A DNA stretch of 64,000 bases from Ruegeria atlantica (GCF_013032505.1 NZ_WQCG01000003.1:558001-622000); one strand, 5' to 3'; counted from the first letter of the stretch, positions 35,914 through 45,788 are shown. Numbers and translations: made by a program. The notes: a model not told the origin generated them from the sequence alone.

Positions 35914-35936
35914 AACCGGCCCGCGAGGGGCCGGTT
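35914..35936 (-). other. Intercistronic stem-loop after the TRAP binding-protein gene
   Basis: AACCGGCCC and GGGCCGGTT form a 9-bp stem with a five-base loop between the binding-protein stop and the small-subunit start. There is no U-run after it on the transcribed strand. It probably limits read-through or protects the upstream mRNA. Confidence 0.55.
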
Positions 35937-35948
35937 CGAAATGTTAGA

Positions 35949-37187
35949 TCAGGCCGCGCCTTTCCACCAACGGCGGGGCTCAACGTTTTCGGGCAGTGTG
36001 TCTGCCGGGATCTGCCGCGCGATGTCGTAGATTTCCTGATAGGTGTCGATGCCACCAGCCCATTTGTTCAGCCGCTCGCGCCACTGCGCCCAGGGTTCAG
36101 GATTAAAGTTCGGCGCACACATTTCCTCGGCCAGTTTGATTTGATCGTCCGGCAAGAATGCTGCACGTACACCGTTTTCCGCAAAGATGGTGTTGGGCAG
36201 CTGTGGTTCCGAGAAACCAACCGTGTTCAGCAATGCAGCTTCGTTTGCACCCTGAATAAGGGCCTGCGTGAAATAGGACGATTCCATTACTGCGTCCTGA
36301 AGTTCACCGCCAAGACCGTCAAACACTTTGGCCGACATTGACGTATGCTCTGTGCCGCAGAAGAATTTGAGATTGACGGATTGCGAGACGACCGGAGCCA
36401 TGTTTGCGTAGGCAACGGCTGATGCCCAGGTTTCCGCTCCGTCGATCAGGCCGGTCTTCAGTGCGTCCAGTGTTTCTTCCCATGCCACCGGCACGGGATT
36501 CAGGTTCAGCAGCTGCATGGCGATCCGGCCAAGCTGCGTCCCCGTCACACGGTTCTTTGTCCCGAACAGTTCTTCCAGCTTGGTGACTGTCGGCTTGTCA
36601 GCGAAGGTCGAACCCATCTGCAAGCCGCGTAGTTCGCAGTGTGTGAACAGGAACTTCAACCCGTGACGTTTTTCAAGCGGTTCACGCAAGATGCGCTGGC
36701 TGTCGGGGCTATAAAAGAAATGATACTGCGCAGCCCGGCTGGGGAACATATAGGCATAATCCAGCACATTCAGATAAGGCGCGCCGCCCGCAGAGTTCTG
36801 TGTCGACGCCGCATAGATGTCGACAATCCCCTGCTGAGTCTTCTCAACGCAACTTAACTGTCCGCAGATCTGGTTATCGCCGATGAACTCGATCCGAATC
36901 TCACCATCTGTACGTTCTTCCAGATCCCTCGCGAACTCGATGGCCCCTGCCCGTTCGATCAGCAGGTTGCGCGTGTTGAAACCCGAAGCACCGAATTTCA
37001 GCGTATGTTTGGGTTCTTTCGAAAACCGTTTTTCATAAGTTGATTCAGCCGCTTGCGCCAAATTGGCTAAACTCATCGCACCGCCAAATCCACCTGCCGC
37101 CAGCAGCGTTGAACTCATGCCATAACGCCCGGCTACGCGGAAAAAATCCCGCCGTGAAATGCCACTTAGTTTCTTACCGATCTCCAT
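35949..37187 (-). CDS. dctP: TRAP transporter substrate-binding protein with a Tat signal
   Basis: This 412-residue protein begins with a twin-arginine signal (SRRDFFRVAG, then a hydrophobic stretch ending LAQAAEST), so it is exported folded, perhaps with a bound metal or ligand. The mature part is of the DctP/TAXI-like fold with FGASGFNTRNLLIERAGAIE and the conserved substrate-arginine region GTQLGRIAMQLLNLNPVPV. GGGAGGT precedes the ATG. It is first in the operon with the two permease genes and IclR, divergent from the GMC oxidoreductase. Confidence 0.9.
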   Translation of the reverse strand: MEIGKKLSGISRRDFFRVAGRYGMSSTLLAAGGFGGAMSLANLAQAAESTYEKRFSKEPKHTLKFGASGFNTRNLLIERAGAIEFARDLEERTDGEIRIEFIGDNQICGQLSCVEKTQQGIVDIYAASTQNSAGGAPYLNVLDYAYMFPSRAAQYHFFYSPDSQRILREPLEKRHGLKFLFTHCELRGLQMGSTFADKPTVTKLEELFGTKNRVTGTQLGRIAMQLLNLNPVPVAWEETLDALKTGLIDGAETWASAVAYANMAPVVSQSVNLKFFCGTEHTSMSAKVFDGLGGELQDAVMESSYFTQALIQGANEAALLNTVGFSEPQLPNTIFAENGVRAAFLPDDQIKLAEEMCAPNFNPEPWAQWRERLNKWAGGIDTYQEIYDIARQIPADTLPENVEPRRWWKGAA

Positions 37188-37219
37188 TGCTTACCTCCCT
37201 GATCGCAATTATTGAGACG

Positions 37220-37232
37220 TTTTGTATCAAAA
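37220..37232. promoter_or_regulatory. Candidate IclR operator
   Basis: TTTTG-TAT-CAAAA is a 13-bp inverted repeat in the 109-base divergent promoter region of the TRAP and GMC genes. It resembles the size and form of IclR-family sites. Evidence is only position and symmetry. Confidence 0.4.
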
Positions 37233-37296
37233 AATGCTAGTATAGTTCCGGCAATTTGCATAGACTTTTTTTCAGTGACCTTGGGAGGAGACCGTC

Positions 37297-38892
37297 ATGG
37301 AGGTGGATTATGCAGTTGTCGGGGCAGGATCTTCGGGCTGTGTCATTGCCAACCGCCTGAGCGCTGACCCAGGCACGACCGTTGCATTGTTGGAAGCCGG
37401 CGGACCCGATACCAACCCGTGGATTCACATACCGGTTGGATACTTCAAAACTATGCACAACCCGTCGTTGGACTGGTGTTACCGCACGGAACCAGATCCA
37501 GGTTTGAACGGGCGCTCGATTGACTGGCCGCGCGGAAAGGTTCTTGGGGGATCATCCTCGTTGAACGGGCTTCTGTATGTTCGCGGTCAGAAAGAGGACT
37601 ACGACCGCTGGCGTCAGATGGGCAACGTTGGTTGGGGATGGGACGACGTCTTACCCCTTTTTAAGCGCAGCGAGGATCAGGAGCGCGGCGAGGACGCGTT
37701 TCACGGTACAGGCGGCCCGCTGTCAGTATCCAACATGCGTATTCAACGACCAATCTGCGATGCATGGGTCGCTGCCGCCCAAGAAGCGGGTTACCCGTTT
37801 AATCCGGATTACAACGGGGCCGATCAGGAAGGCGTTGGCTATTTCCAGTTGACCACTCGGAACGGGCGTCGCTGCAGTGCCGCCGTTGCCTACCTAAAGC
37901 CAGTCAAAAAAAGGCCGAACCTGAACATCATCACCCATGCGTTGGTGACCAAGGTCGAACTTGACGGCAAAAAGGCAACCGGACTTCTTTATCGCGACCG
38001 CTCCGGTGAGGTTAAGTCCATAAAGGTGCGGCGCGAAATCATCTTGTCCGGAGGCGCCATCAACTCACCTCAGATAATGATGTTGTCAGGGATCGGGGAC
38101 CCGGATCATCTGAAGGCCAACGGGGTTGAACCCGTTCATTCGCTGCCCGGCGTCGGCAAAGGGCTTCAAGATCACTTGCAGGCACGCCTTGTCTTCAAGT
38201 GCAACGAACCGACGCTGAATGACGAAGTGCGCAGCCTGTTCAATCAGGCGCGCATCGCGCTGAAATATGCACTGTTTCGTGCAGGGCCGATGACCATGGC
38301 GGCCAGCCTGGCCACCGGGTTTCTGAAAACCCGCCCTGAGGTTCAAACACCTGACATTCAATTTCACGTTCAGCCTTGGTCTGCCGACAGTCCCGGTGAG
38401 GGCGTACACCCGTTTTCTGCCTTCACAATGTCAGTCTGTCAGCTGCGGCCGGAAAGCCGCGGAGAGCTGCAACTGGACGGCCCTGATCCCGCCAGTTACG
38501 TCAAAATCATTCCCAACTACCTGTCCACTGAAACAGATTGCCGAACGATTGTAGACGGCGTGAACATCGCACGCGACATTGCCCGGCATAATCCTTTGGC
38601 GTCAAAGATCTCGGAAGAGTTCCGGCCAACCGCCGATCTATCTCGCGATGACTACAATGGCACTCTGGACTGGGCGCGCTCAAATTCCGTCTCAATCTAT
38701 CACCCGACAGGAACCTGCGCGATGGGCACCTCGGAAAGCTCTGTTGTCGATCCAAACTTAAAGGTCCGGGGTATCGAGGGTCTTCGTGTCGCCGATTGTT
38801 CAATCATGCCGGAAATCGTCAGCGGCAACACCAATGCCCCGGCGATCATGATAGGCGAAAAAGCAAGTGAGTTGCTTGGCGCAACGAAGTAG
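37297..38892 (+). CDS. GMC-family FAD-dependent oxidoreductase (choline dehydrogenase-like)
   Basis: This 531-residue flavoprotein oxidises alcohols. The FAD motif is VVGAGSSGCVIANRLS at about 6-21, GMC signature 1 is PRGKVLGGSSSLNGLLYVRG at about 75-94, and signature 2 is SGGAINSPQIMMLSG at about 250. The catalytic HPTGTCAMG histidine and the C-terminal NTNAPAIMIGEKAS asparagine are present. GGGAGGAG precedes the ATG. It is divergent from a TRAP operon under IclR, so its alcohol substrate may be what the TRAP system imports. It is not linked to betaine genes, so choline is only a default guess. Confidence 0.9.
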   Translation: MEVDYAVVGAGSSGCVIANRLSADPGTTVALLEAGGPDTNPWIHIPVGYFKTMHNPSLDWCYRTEPDPGLNGRSIDWPRGKVLGGSSSLNGLLYVRGQKEDYDRWRQMGNVGWGWDDVLPLFKRSEDQERGEDAFHGTGGPLSVSNMRIQRPICDAWVAAAQEAGYPFNPDYNGADQEGVGYFQLTTRNGRRCSAAVAYLKPVKKRPNLNIITHALVTKVELDGKKATGLLYRDRSGEVKSIKVRREIILSGGAINSPQIMMLSGIGDPDHLKANGVEPVHSLPGVGKGLQDHLQARLVFKCNEPTLNDEVRSLFNQARIALKYALFRAGPMTMAASLATGFLKTRPEVQTPDIQFHVQPWSADSPGEGVHPFSAFTMSVCQLRPESRGELQLDGPDPASYVKIIPNYLSTETDCRTIVDGVNIARDIARHNPLASKISEEFRPTADLSRDDYNGTLDWARSNSVSIYHPTGTCAMGTSESSVVDPNLKVRGIEGLRVADCSIMPEIVSGNTNAPAIMIGEKASELLGATK

Positions 38893-39277
38893 TTTGCAGC
38901 GTTTTTTCAGTATCTGAACCGGCTTACGAAAACCTAAGCGGACCTCTGAGGTCCGACGCCAGTCACCGCCCAAACAGATGCAACCCGCAAGAGCCCTTCA
39001 ATGTGAGTTCAGGGAGACCCGGAGCTTTTCGGTGCGCGCAGGTGCGCACGAAAATCCGTCGGTCCCGTATTAATCTCGGCGCTACCGCACGGCGCAAATG
39101 CCAGCCGCCCACGCACTATTTTACAAATCTGGAACCACGAATTCATAGGACGTGGAAAGGCGCATTTGCACAAATTGCATTGCTTGCGAATTTCAAGACT
39201 TTTGGTGGGCTTCGCTAAATTTGCTGTTGGCAAAACCTAAGTTTTTTCTGGATTCTATTGCGCATGGCTCAGCGACA
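38893..39277. other. Intergenic region with two inverted repeats
   Basis: It lies between the converging GMC and mtlK genes. No gene is recognised. CGGACCTC-T-GAGGTCCG (38939-38955) is a perfect inverted repeat. A longer hairpin at 39026-39054 pairs TTTTCGGTGCGC with GCGCACGAAAA, with one bulged base. Neither has a U-run, but either could help end transcription from both sides. Confidence 0.45.
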
Positions 39278-40789
39278 CTAGAATGGTTTTGCCTCCAGGG
39301 CGAGATAGTCAGCCATCGCCACCCGGCACCCACGTTGCCAAATCGCGCTCAACCAGGCAGTAAACACGTTTACGAACCGCGGATCGCGGCCTGAGTCACC
39401 AAAAAACTGGCTTTGTTCGATCCACAACCTTGGTTCGCCCCTGGAAGCCAGAGCGGTTTTTTGCAAGTTCGCCCAATGGGGGTCGTTTGGAGCAATTTCT
39501 GAGCCGTCTTCACGAACGCCTGCGCACATCCGGCACCAGAACGCCTCGGCCAGAGCCAACCCAGTCAGCGAAGATCCCGATGCAAGCGCATCGCGCAGTG
39601 ACGGCAGCAAGAAACCCGGGTGTCGTGAAGATCCGTCAAAGGCTACGCGTCGTGTTGTGTCGCGGATAGCGGTGTTCGCAAAGCGCCTCTCAACCATTTC
39701 AAGATATTCAGATGCCGTGGTGCCGGGGACAGCCTCGACATGAGGCAGAATTTCTTCTGTCTGAACTTTTCTGAAGAACGCCACGATTTCTGGGTCTTGC
39801 ATGCAGTCTGCGATTGTTGGCACGTTCAGAATTTCCCCGACATTTGCCAGAAGTTGGTGGCCTCCATTCAAAATGCGCAGTTTCATCGCTTCATAACTGT
39901 GAACATCGTGCGTCAGCGTAGCCCCGACCTGTTCGAGTGGCGGCCGGCCTGCGCAGAAGTCATCCTCGATCACCCATTGGCGGAAATTTTCGTGCGAGAC
40001 CGGCGCGCGATCATCGATACCAAGTTCTCGGCATTGCGATATGACCTGCTCGGTCGTTGCGGGCACAATGCAATCCACCATCGAGTTCGGGAATGCGCCG
40101 TTTTGATCAATCCAGTCCGCCAGCTCCGGATCGGACAAGTGCGCCAGTCCAACAATGCAGGTTTTCAGAATTGCACCGTTACCCTGAAGATTATCGCAGC
40201 TGAGCGCGGTAAAGGGTTTCAAACCATTCTGGCGCCGTTGTTTTAATGCTGCCACCAATGCACCGAAAGCTGTGCGCGGCCAGTTCGGGTTTTCGGCATC
40301 GTGCCGAATATCCGCGTGATCCGCGTTAAATGCGCCAGTGTTGGCATCAAGATAGTATCCACCTTCAGTTACAGTCAGAGACACAATGCGAATAGCAGGA
40401 TCGGCCATAGCCTCGATAAGCGCGGCGTTGTCTTCCTCGATCGGCAGATAGTCAATCATCGGACCAATCACCTTGGCGGACATTCCTTTTGGGTCCAGCT
40501 CAATCAGCGTTGTAAGGCAATCCTGCGCCAGCAAACGTTCTCGCATGTCAGCGTCATAGCTTCGCACACCGGCCCCGATGATCGCCCAGTCATTGGCCTG
40601 ACCCCGCTGCATCAGTTGATGAAGATACCAGGCCTGATGCGCGCGATGAAAATTGCCCAAACCAATGTGGATTATGCCCGGCGTTAGTTTCGATCGATCA
40701 TACACCGGGATTTTCACGGTCTCTGGCAGCTCTGAAAGGCTATCTTGGGTCAACCGCATCGGAAGTTTTGCATTCGCCACAGGGTCCAT
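39278..40789 (-). CDS. mtlK: Mannitol 2-dehydrogenase-family polyol dehydrogenase
   Basis: This 503-residue long-chain dehydrogenase oxidises mannitol or related polyols (arabinitol) to ketoses with NAD. The nucleotide motif is GIIHIGLGNFHRAHQA (about 38-53). The catalytic motif K303-x4-N308-x2-H311 is KLRILNGGH. D239 in MVDCIVPAT and N200 in SCDNLQGNG are conserved positions. Its ATG shares a base with the smoS stop (TGATG). It ends the smo operon, as in the R. sphaeroides polyol operon where mtlK and smoS are neighbours. Fructuronate reductase is the alternative within the family. Confidence 0.88.
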   Translation of the reverse strand: MDPVANAKLPMRLTQDSLSELPETVKIPVYDRSKLTPGIIHIGLGNFHRAHQAWYLHQLMQRGQANDWAIIGAGVRSYDADMRERLLAQDCLTTLIELDPKGMSAKVIGPMIDYLPIEEDNAALIEAMADPAIRIVSLTVTEGGYYLDANTGAFNADHADIRHDAENPNWPRTAFGALVAALKQRRQNGLKPFTALSCDNLQGNGAILKTCIVGLAHLSDPELADWIDQNGAFPNSMVDCIVPATTEQVISQCRELGIDDRAPVSHENFRQWVIEDDFCAGRPPLEQVGATLTHDVHSYEAMKLRILNGGHQLLANVGEILNVPTIADCMQDPEIVAFFRKVQTEEILPHVEAVPGTTASEYLEMVERRFANTAIRDTTRRVAFDGSSRHPGFLLPSLRDALASGSSLTGLALAEAFWCRMCAGVREDGSEIAPNDPHWANLQKTALASRGEPRLWIEQSQFFGDSGRDPRFVNVFTAWLSAIWQRGCRVAMADYLALEAKPF

Positions 40790-41562
40790 CAGCTCATCCA
40801 GTTTCCGCCGTCGACATTGTAGGTTTGTGCGACGATGTATTTGGCTTCGTCAGAAGCGAGGAATACTGCCATTCCGGTCAAATCTTCGGCGCTGCCCATC
40901 CGGCCATAGGGCACGGCTGCAGCCACTTCGCGTTTCTTCTGGCCCAGCGGTTTGCCTTCATGCTTTGCGAAAAACGCATCAACCCCATCCCAGTGCTCGC
41001 CGTCAACAACGCCCGGAGCAATTGCGTTCACGTTGATCCCGTATGAGATCAAATTCAGCCCCGCCGATTGCGTCAGGGATATGATTGCGGCCTTGCTGGC
41101 ACAGTACACGGCGACCAGAGGTTCGCCCCTGCGCCCGGCCTGCGACGCCATGTTTATGATCCGGCCCTTGATTCCGTTTTCAATCATGTGGCGCGCTACG
41201 GCTTGCATCGTGAACAGTGCGCCGGCAACGTTGATGTCAAATACTCGGTTGAAGTCCGCGCGCTCGATCTCAACAATTGGTGCTGCAGTGAAGATGGCAG
41301 CGTTGTTGATCAGAATGTCGATGGGGCCGAGACGCGCAGCTGTTTTCGCGACGGCATCATCTATACTCTGCTGGTTGGTGACATCCATCTTGACGGCGAG
41401 TGCTGCCTCGCCAATCTCGGCCGCTGCATCCTGAGCGCGTTGGATGTCGATGTCGGCGATGGCGACACGCGCACCCTCTGCCACGTAAGCTTTCGCAAAA
41501 GCCAGTCCGATGCCTCTCGCGGCCCCGGTGATCAGGGCGGTTTTGCCTGCCAGGCGTGTCAT
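40789..41562 (-). CDS. smoS: Sorbitol/L-iditol 2-dehydrogenase, SDR family
   Basis: This 257-residue SDR has TGAARGIG at 12-19, NNAA at 86-89, and S140, Y153 and K157 (NMASQAG; VYCASK). The segment [16 protein letters not shown] is typical of the sorbitol dehydrogenase (SmoS)/galactitol 2-dehydrogenase group. The C-terminus [12 protein letters not shown] is also typical. It turns sorbitol into fructose and may act on galactitol and iditol. It overlaps smoK upstream (ATGA) and mtlK downstream (TGATG). Confidence 0.9.
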   Translation of the reverse strand: MTRLAGKTALITGAARGIGLAFAKAYVAEGARVAIADIDIQRAQDAAAEIGEAALAVKMDVTNQQSIDDAVAKTAARLGPIDILINNAAIFTAAPIVEIERADFNRVFDINVAGALFTMQAVARHMIENGIKGRIINMASQAGRRGEPLVAVYCASKAAIISLTQSAGLNLISYGINVNAIAPGVVDGEHWDGVDAFFAKHEGKPLGQKKREVAAAVPYGRMGSAEDLTGMAVFLASDEAKYIVAQTYNVDGGNWMS

Positions 41563-42563
41563 TCGATCCTCAAGCCTTTCGCGTCAAACCGGTGGATGAC
41601 ATCCTGGCGTGGTGTCAGATGGATTCGGTCACCGTGGCGGAAGCCAACCTCGCCGTCTGCACGAACGGTGATTGTCTCAGCCAGACCCGTTTCATGAACA
41701 TGGAAAAAGGTGTCCGAGCCGAGGTGTTCCGAGACACTGACAACCCCGGACCACTCACCTTCGGTTTCCGAAACCGCAATGTGTTCAGGTCGGATTCCGA
41801 TGGTTTGGGCACCGTGTTTCGCGGCCTCGGGTCCTTCGATGAAGTTCATCTTGGGTGAGCCGATGAACCCCGCGACAAACAAGTTGCGGGGCGTTCGGTA
41901 CAGCTCCAGCGGACTGCCGACCTGCTCGATTACGCCTGCCTGAAGCACCACGATCTTGTCTGCCATGGTCATGGCTTCGACCTGATCGTGGGTGACATAA
42001 ATCATCGTGGTCGCCAAACGTTCGTGCAATTCGCTGATTTCCAGCCGCATGCCAACGCGCAACGCTGCATCCAGATTCGAAAGAGGTTCATCGAAAAGGA
42101 ATGCAGCGGGTTCGCGGACGATCGCCCGGCCAATGGCAACTCGCTGACGCTGCCCGCCGGACAGCTGACCCGGACGTCGATCCAGGTAGTCGGTCAGGTT
42201 TAGCACACTTGCCGCCCCTTCGACACGCTTGTCGATCTCGGCCTGATCCAGTTTCGCCATACGCAGGGGAAAAGCGATGTTCTTGCGTACGGTCATGTGC
42301 GGGTAAAGCGCGTATGACTGGAAAACCATCGCCAACCCACGTTTGGCGGGTGGCACGTCGGTCGCGTCCGTTCCGTCAATTTCAATGTGGCCCGAGGTGA
42401 TGTCTTCCAACCCCGCGATCAGACGCAGAAGGGTGGATTTACCGCAACCCGAGGGGCCGACGAAAACGGTGAACTCACCATCCTCGATGGTCAGGTCCAG
42501 CGGGGGAATGACCTCAACGTCGCCGAAGCTTTTGGTCACGGACTTGAGTTGTATACGTCCCAT
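41559..42563 (-). CDS. smoK: Polyol ABC transporter ATP-binding protein
   Basis: This 334-residue CUT1 ATPase has Walker [13 protein letters not shown], signature [14 protein letters not shown], Walker [17 protein letters not shown] and switch [11 protein letters not shown]. The C-terminal regulatory domain is normal but a little short. AAGGAA precedes the ATG. It powers uptake through the permeases encoded just upstream and overlaps the start of smoS. Confidence 0.93.
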   Translation of the reverse strand: MGRIQLKSVTKSFGDVEVIPPLDLTIEDGEFTVFVGPSGCGKSTLLRLIAGLEDITSGHIEIDGTDATDVPPAKRGLAMVFQSYALYPHMTVRKNIAFPLRMAKLDQAEIDKRVEGAASVLNLTDYLDRRPGQLSGGQRQRVAIGRAIVREPAAFLFDEPLSNLDAALRVGMRLEISELHERLATTMIYVTHDQVEAMTMADKIVVLQAGVIEQVGSPLELYRTPRNLFVAGFIGSPKMNFIEGPEAAKHGAQTIGIRPEHIAVSETEGEWSGVVSVSEHLGSDTFFHVHETGLAETITVRADGEVGFRHGDRIHLTPRQDVIHRFDAKGLRIE

Positions 42564-42575
42564 GTGTCGTGTTCC

Positions 42576-43406
42576 TTATTTCACAGCGCCGAAGGTCAGG
42601 CCGCGGACAAGTTGTTTCTGGCTGAACCAGCCAAGGATCAGGATTGGTGCGATTGCCATGGTCGAGGCTGCGCTGAGCTTGGCAAAGAACAGGCCCTCGG
42701 GGCTGGAGTAGCTGGCGATGAAGGCCGTGAGAGGAGCGGCGTCGACGGCGGTTAGGTTGAGGGTCCAGAACGCCTCGTTCCACGCCAGGATGAAGTTCAG
42801 CAGCACAGTCGAAGCAATCCCAGGGATGGCCATGGGCGTCAGGACATATAGGATTTCCTCTTTCAGCGTCGCGCCATCCATACGTGCGGCTTCCAGGATT
42901 TCCCCGGGGATTTCGCGGAAATAGGTGTAAAGCATCCAGACGATGATCGGCAGGTTGATCAGCATTAGCACGACGACCAGCCCTCCACGCGTATCCAGCA
43001 GACCCAGACGGATGAACAGCAGGTAGATCGGATAGAGAACACCAACCGCTGGCAGCATCTTAGTGGACAGCATCCAAAGCAGGATGTCCTTGGTGCGTTT
43101 GGATGGCACAAACGCCATCGCCCAAGCGGCGGGCACTGCGATGATCACACCCAGTATGGTCGAGCCGCCCGCGATGATGACCGAGTTCCACAAGAACCGC
43201 ATGTAGTCCGAGCGTTCCTGCACGATGGCATAATTCTCAAGCGTCCAATTGAAGTTCAGAAACAAAGGTGGGCTGGCGATTGCCTGCGCTTCAGTCTTGA
43301 AACTGGTCAGGATCGTCCAGAGGATCGGGAAGAAGATCAACAAACCAACGGCCCATGCCAGGACAGTATTGAGTGATTTTCGGCGGGTTGTGACGGTGCG
43401 GGCCAT
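42576..43406 (-). CDS. smoG: Polyol ABC transporter permease
   Basis: This 276-residue MalG-type permease has six membrane helices. The first is TVLAWAVGLLIFFPILWTIL, and the last runs through SAASTMAIAPILILGWF. The EAA loop is ILEAARMDGATLKEEILYVL. GAGGAGGT precedes the ATG. It pairs with the permease at 43419-44285. Confidence 0.92.
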   Translation of the reverse strand: MARTVTTRRKSLNTVLAWAVGLLIFFPILWTILTSFKTEAQAIASPPLFLNFNWTLENYAIVQERSDYMRFLWNSVIIAGGSTILGVIIAVPAAWAMAFVPSKRTKDILLWMLSTKMLPAVGVLYPIYLLFIRLGLLDTRGGLVVVLMLINLPIIVWMLYTYFREIPGEILEAARMDGATLKEEILYVLTPMAIPGIASTVLLNFILAWNEAFWTLNLTAVDAAPLTAFIASYSSPEGLFFAKLSAASTMAIAPILILGWFSQKQLVRGLTFGAVK

Positions 43407-43418
43407 ATTCTTACCTCC

Positions 43419-44285
43419 TCACGCGTCCAGATTTTTGCCAACGATGCGCATCAGGAAGATCGCAACGATATTGGCAAGGATGATGGCGTAGACACCTCCG
43501 GCTGATCCGAGGCCAACGTTCTGGCTTTCCAACACACGCTGGAAGATCAGGTAGGTGAGTGTACGGGTGCCGAATGCGCCGCCGGTGGTCACGAAGATTT
43601 CGGCGAAGATCGACAGCAGAAAGATCGTCTGGATGAGGATCACAATGGTGATCGCGCGGCTCAGATGCGGCAGGACGATGTGATAGAAACGTTTCAGCAC
43701 CGGCGCGCCGTCCATTTCAGCAGCCTCCAACTGTTCACTGTCCAGAGACTGGATTGCGGTTAGCAGGATCAGCGTCGCGAACGGAAGCCACTGCCAAGAG
43801 ACGATCATGATAATCGATGTCATGGACGCCTCTGACAGCCACGAGATCGGCTCGGCCCCGAAAAAGCGCCACAGATGGGCAAGCAAGCCATTGACCGGGT
43901 CCATGAACATGTTCTTCCAGACCAGCGCTGACACGGTAGGCATGACAAAGAACGGCGCGATCACAAGGATACGAACAACGCCTTGCCCCCACATCGGTTG
44001 GTCCAGCAGCATCGCCAACAGAATTCCCAACACTACCGTGATGACCAACACGCCACCCACGATCATCAGGGTTGCCTGAACAGCTGGCCAGAACGAACTT
44101 GATGAGACAAATCGGACATAGTTGTCGAACCCGACCCAGCCCAGATCACCGCCGCGTAGCGGAAGATATTTTTTGAAGGAAAAATACAGCGTCATCGTCA
44201 GCGGCACGAGCATCCAGCCAAGTAGCAGGACCACTGCGGGTGCCATCATCAGGCGCGCGACGGATCGGGAATGTTGAGTTGCCAT
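43419..44285 (-). CDS. smoF: Polyol ABC transporter permease
   Basis: This 288-residue MalF-type permease has six membrane helices, the first at LMMAPAVVLLLGWMLVPLTM. The EAA loop is QLEAAEMDGAPVLKRFYHIV. It follows the binding-protein gene across a hairpin and precedes smoG by 12 bases. Confidence 0.92.
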   Translation of the reverse strand: MATQHSRSVARLMMAPAVVLLLGWMLVPLTMTLYFSFKKYLPLRGGDLGWVGFDNYVRFVSSSSFWPAVQATLMIVGGVLVITVVLGILLAMLLDQPMWGQGVVRILVIAPFFVMPTVSALVWKNMFMDPVNGLLAHLWRFFGAEPISWLSEASMTSIIMIVSWQWLPFATLILLTAIQSLDSEQLEAAEMDGAPVLKRFYHIVLPHLSRAITIVILIQTIFLLSIFAEIFVTTGGAFGTRTLTYLIFQRVLESQNVGLGSAGGVYAIILANIVAIFLMRIVGKNLDA

Positions 44286-44351
44286 GACGCAAACCCTCTC
44301 TGTTCAGGCACAAGCCAGCCTGCGAGAAAAACGCGAATTGTGGAAGGGTGA

Positions 44352-44379
44352 ACGGGGGGGCAGATCAATGCCCGCCCGT
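44352..44379 (-). other. Intercistronic stem-loop after smoE
   Basis: ACGGGGGGGCA and TGCCCGCCCGT form an 11-bp stem with one mismatch and a six-base loop, 12 bases past the smoE stop. It lacks a U-run. As in the other two transporter operons in this window, it is probably an mRNA-stability or partial-termination hairpin. Confidence 0.55.
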
Positions 44380-44391
44380 AGTAGGAAGGCG

Positions 44392-45693
44392 TCAGTACCC
44401 TGCGGCTTCCATTTCTTCGGCTGTTAGGGCCTGCGCTTTCTCTAACGCTTCCTCAACCGTTTGTTGTCCGGCGTAGACCGCCGAGAATTCCTGGCTTACC
44501 TGCGTGGCAATGCCTGCAAATTCCGGAATTGCTGCAAACTGGATGCCAACATAAGGGACCGGTTTCACCGTCGGGTTGTTAGGATCAGCTGACAGGATCG
44601 AATCCAGCGTCATCTTGGCGAACGGAACCTTTTGGTACTCTGGATTCTCGTACAGAGACGTACGTGCGCCCGGAGGTACGTTTGCCCATCCTTCGCTTTC
44701 TGCGACCAGCTCAATGTAGTCCTTTGAAGTCGCCCATTCGATGAATTGCTTGGCTGCGTCTTCTTGCTGTGTACCGGCAGGAATAGCCAGTGCCCACGCC
44801 CAAAGCCAGTTGGACCTTTTGCCCAGTCCAGTGTCAGGTGCAAGCGCAAACCCTACGTGATCTGCGACCGTGGAGTCGTCTGGGTTAGTAACGAACGAAG
44901 CTGCAACAGTAGCGTCGATCCACATTCCACACTTGCCTTGCTGGAACAGCGACAGGTTTTCGTTGAACCCATTGGTGGCGTAGCCGGCAGGACCAGATTC
45001 GGTCATCATTTCAACATAGAAATTCAGCGTATCTGCCCATTCGGGCTGATCGAACTGGGGCTTCCATTCTTCGTCGAACCAGCGGGCGCCGAATGAATTC
45101 GACATCGCCGTTATGAACGCCCCACCTTCACCCCAACCAGCTTTGCCGCGAAGGCAAATGCCGTTGATGTCGGCGTCGCGGTCAGTCATCGCAGCGGCGG
45201 CCTCTTTAATGAATTGCCAAGACGGGGCCTCAGGCATTTCCATGCCCGCCTTTTCCATAAGGTCGGTGCGGTACATGATCATCGAGCTTTCACCATAGAA
45301 CGGCGCTGCGAATAGCGTTCCGTCATGGCTCAAGCCACCTGCCATCGCAGGCAGAATGTCGCCAACGTCGTATTCTTCGGACAGACCATCCAGTGGCACC
45401 AGCCAGCCATTCGCGCCCCAGATCGGCGTTTCGTACATGCCGATGGTCATGATGTCGAACGTACCGCCCTTGGTGGTAATGTCGGTGGTTACGCGCTGGC
45501 GCAGCACGTTTTCCTCCAGCGTCACCCACTCAACGTCAATACCGGTCGCCTCGGTGAATTTGTCGGTATAGCCCTGCATCCGGATCATATCGCCGTTGTT
45601 CACGGTTGCGATGGTGATGGATTGCGCATGGGCTGCTGCCGTAGCGACGAAAGTCAATGCAGTCGCCGCACGAAGTGCGTTCTTTAAATACAT
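44392..45693 (-). CDS. smoE: Polyol ABC transporter substrate-binding protein
   Basis: This 433-residue protein has a Sec signal peptide of 23 residues (LRAATALTFVATAAAHA, then QSITIA). The mature fold is MalE-like, with TIATVNNGDMIRMQGYTD and FDIMTIGMYETPIWGANGW. The latter resembles sorbitol/mannitol-binding SmoE. AGGGAGG precedes the ATG. It is the first gene of the smo operon; the LacI-type operator lies 71 bases upstream. Confidence 0.92.
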   Translation of the reverse strand: MYLKNALRAATALTFVATAAAHAQSITIATVNNGDMIRMQGYTDKFTEATGIDVEWVTLEENVLRQRVTTDITTKGGTFDIMTIGMYETPIWGANGWLVPLDGLSEEYDVGDILPAMAGGLSHDGTLFAAPFYGESSMIMYRTDLMEKAGMEMPEAPSWQFIKEAAAAMTDRDADINGICLRGKAGWGEGGAFITAMSNSFGARWFDEEWKPQFDQPEWADTLNFYVEMMTESGPAGYATNGFNENLSLFQQGKCGMWIDATVAASFVTNPDDSTVADHVGFALAPDTGLGKRSNWLWAWALAIPAGTQQEDAAKQFIEWATSKDYIELVAESEGWANVPPGARTSLYENPEYQKVPFAKMTLDSILSADPNNPTVKPVPYVGIQFAAIPEFAGIATQVSQEFSAVYAGQQTVEEALEKAQALTAEEMEAAGY

Positions 45694-45763
45694 CCCTGTC
45701 CTCCCTGAGCTTGGATGCCATGCAAGGAGAGTAGTTTCTAAATTGTCGCGGCGTCAATAAAAA

Positions 45764-45780
45764 CTTTACGCGCGTTAAAA
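45764..45780. promoter_or_regulatory. LacI-type operator upstream of smoE
   Basis: CTTTACGCGCGTTAAAA lies between smoE and the LacI gene. It is the same 17-base pattern, CTTTRCGCGCGYTAAAA, as the site before xylB. Two identical-pattern sites at both operons flanking the LacI gene strongly suggest that this repressor binds them. Confidence 0.72.
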
Positions 45781-45788
45781 TTTATTAG

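Noticed and set aside
38939..38955. CGGACCTC-T-GAGGTCCG as a rho-independent terminator
   Set aside because: No U-run follows on either strand and the single-base loop is unfavourable; kept only as an inverted repeat.
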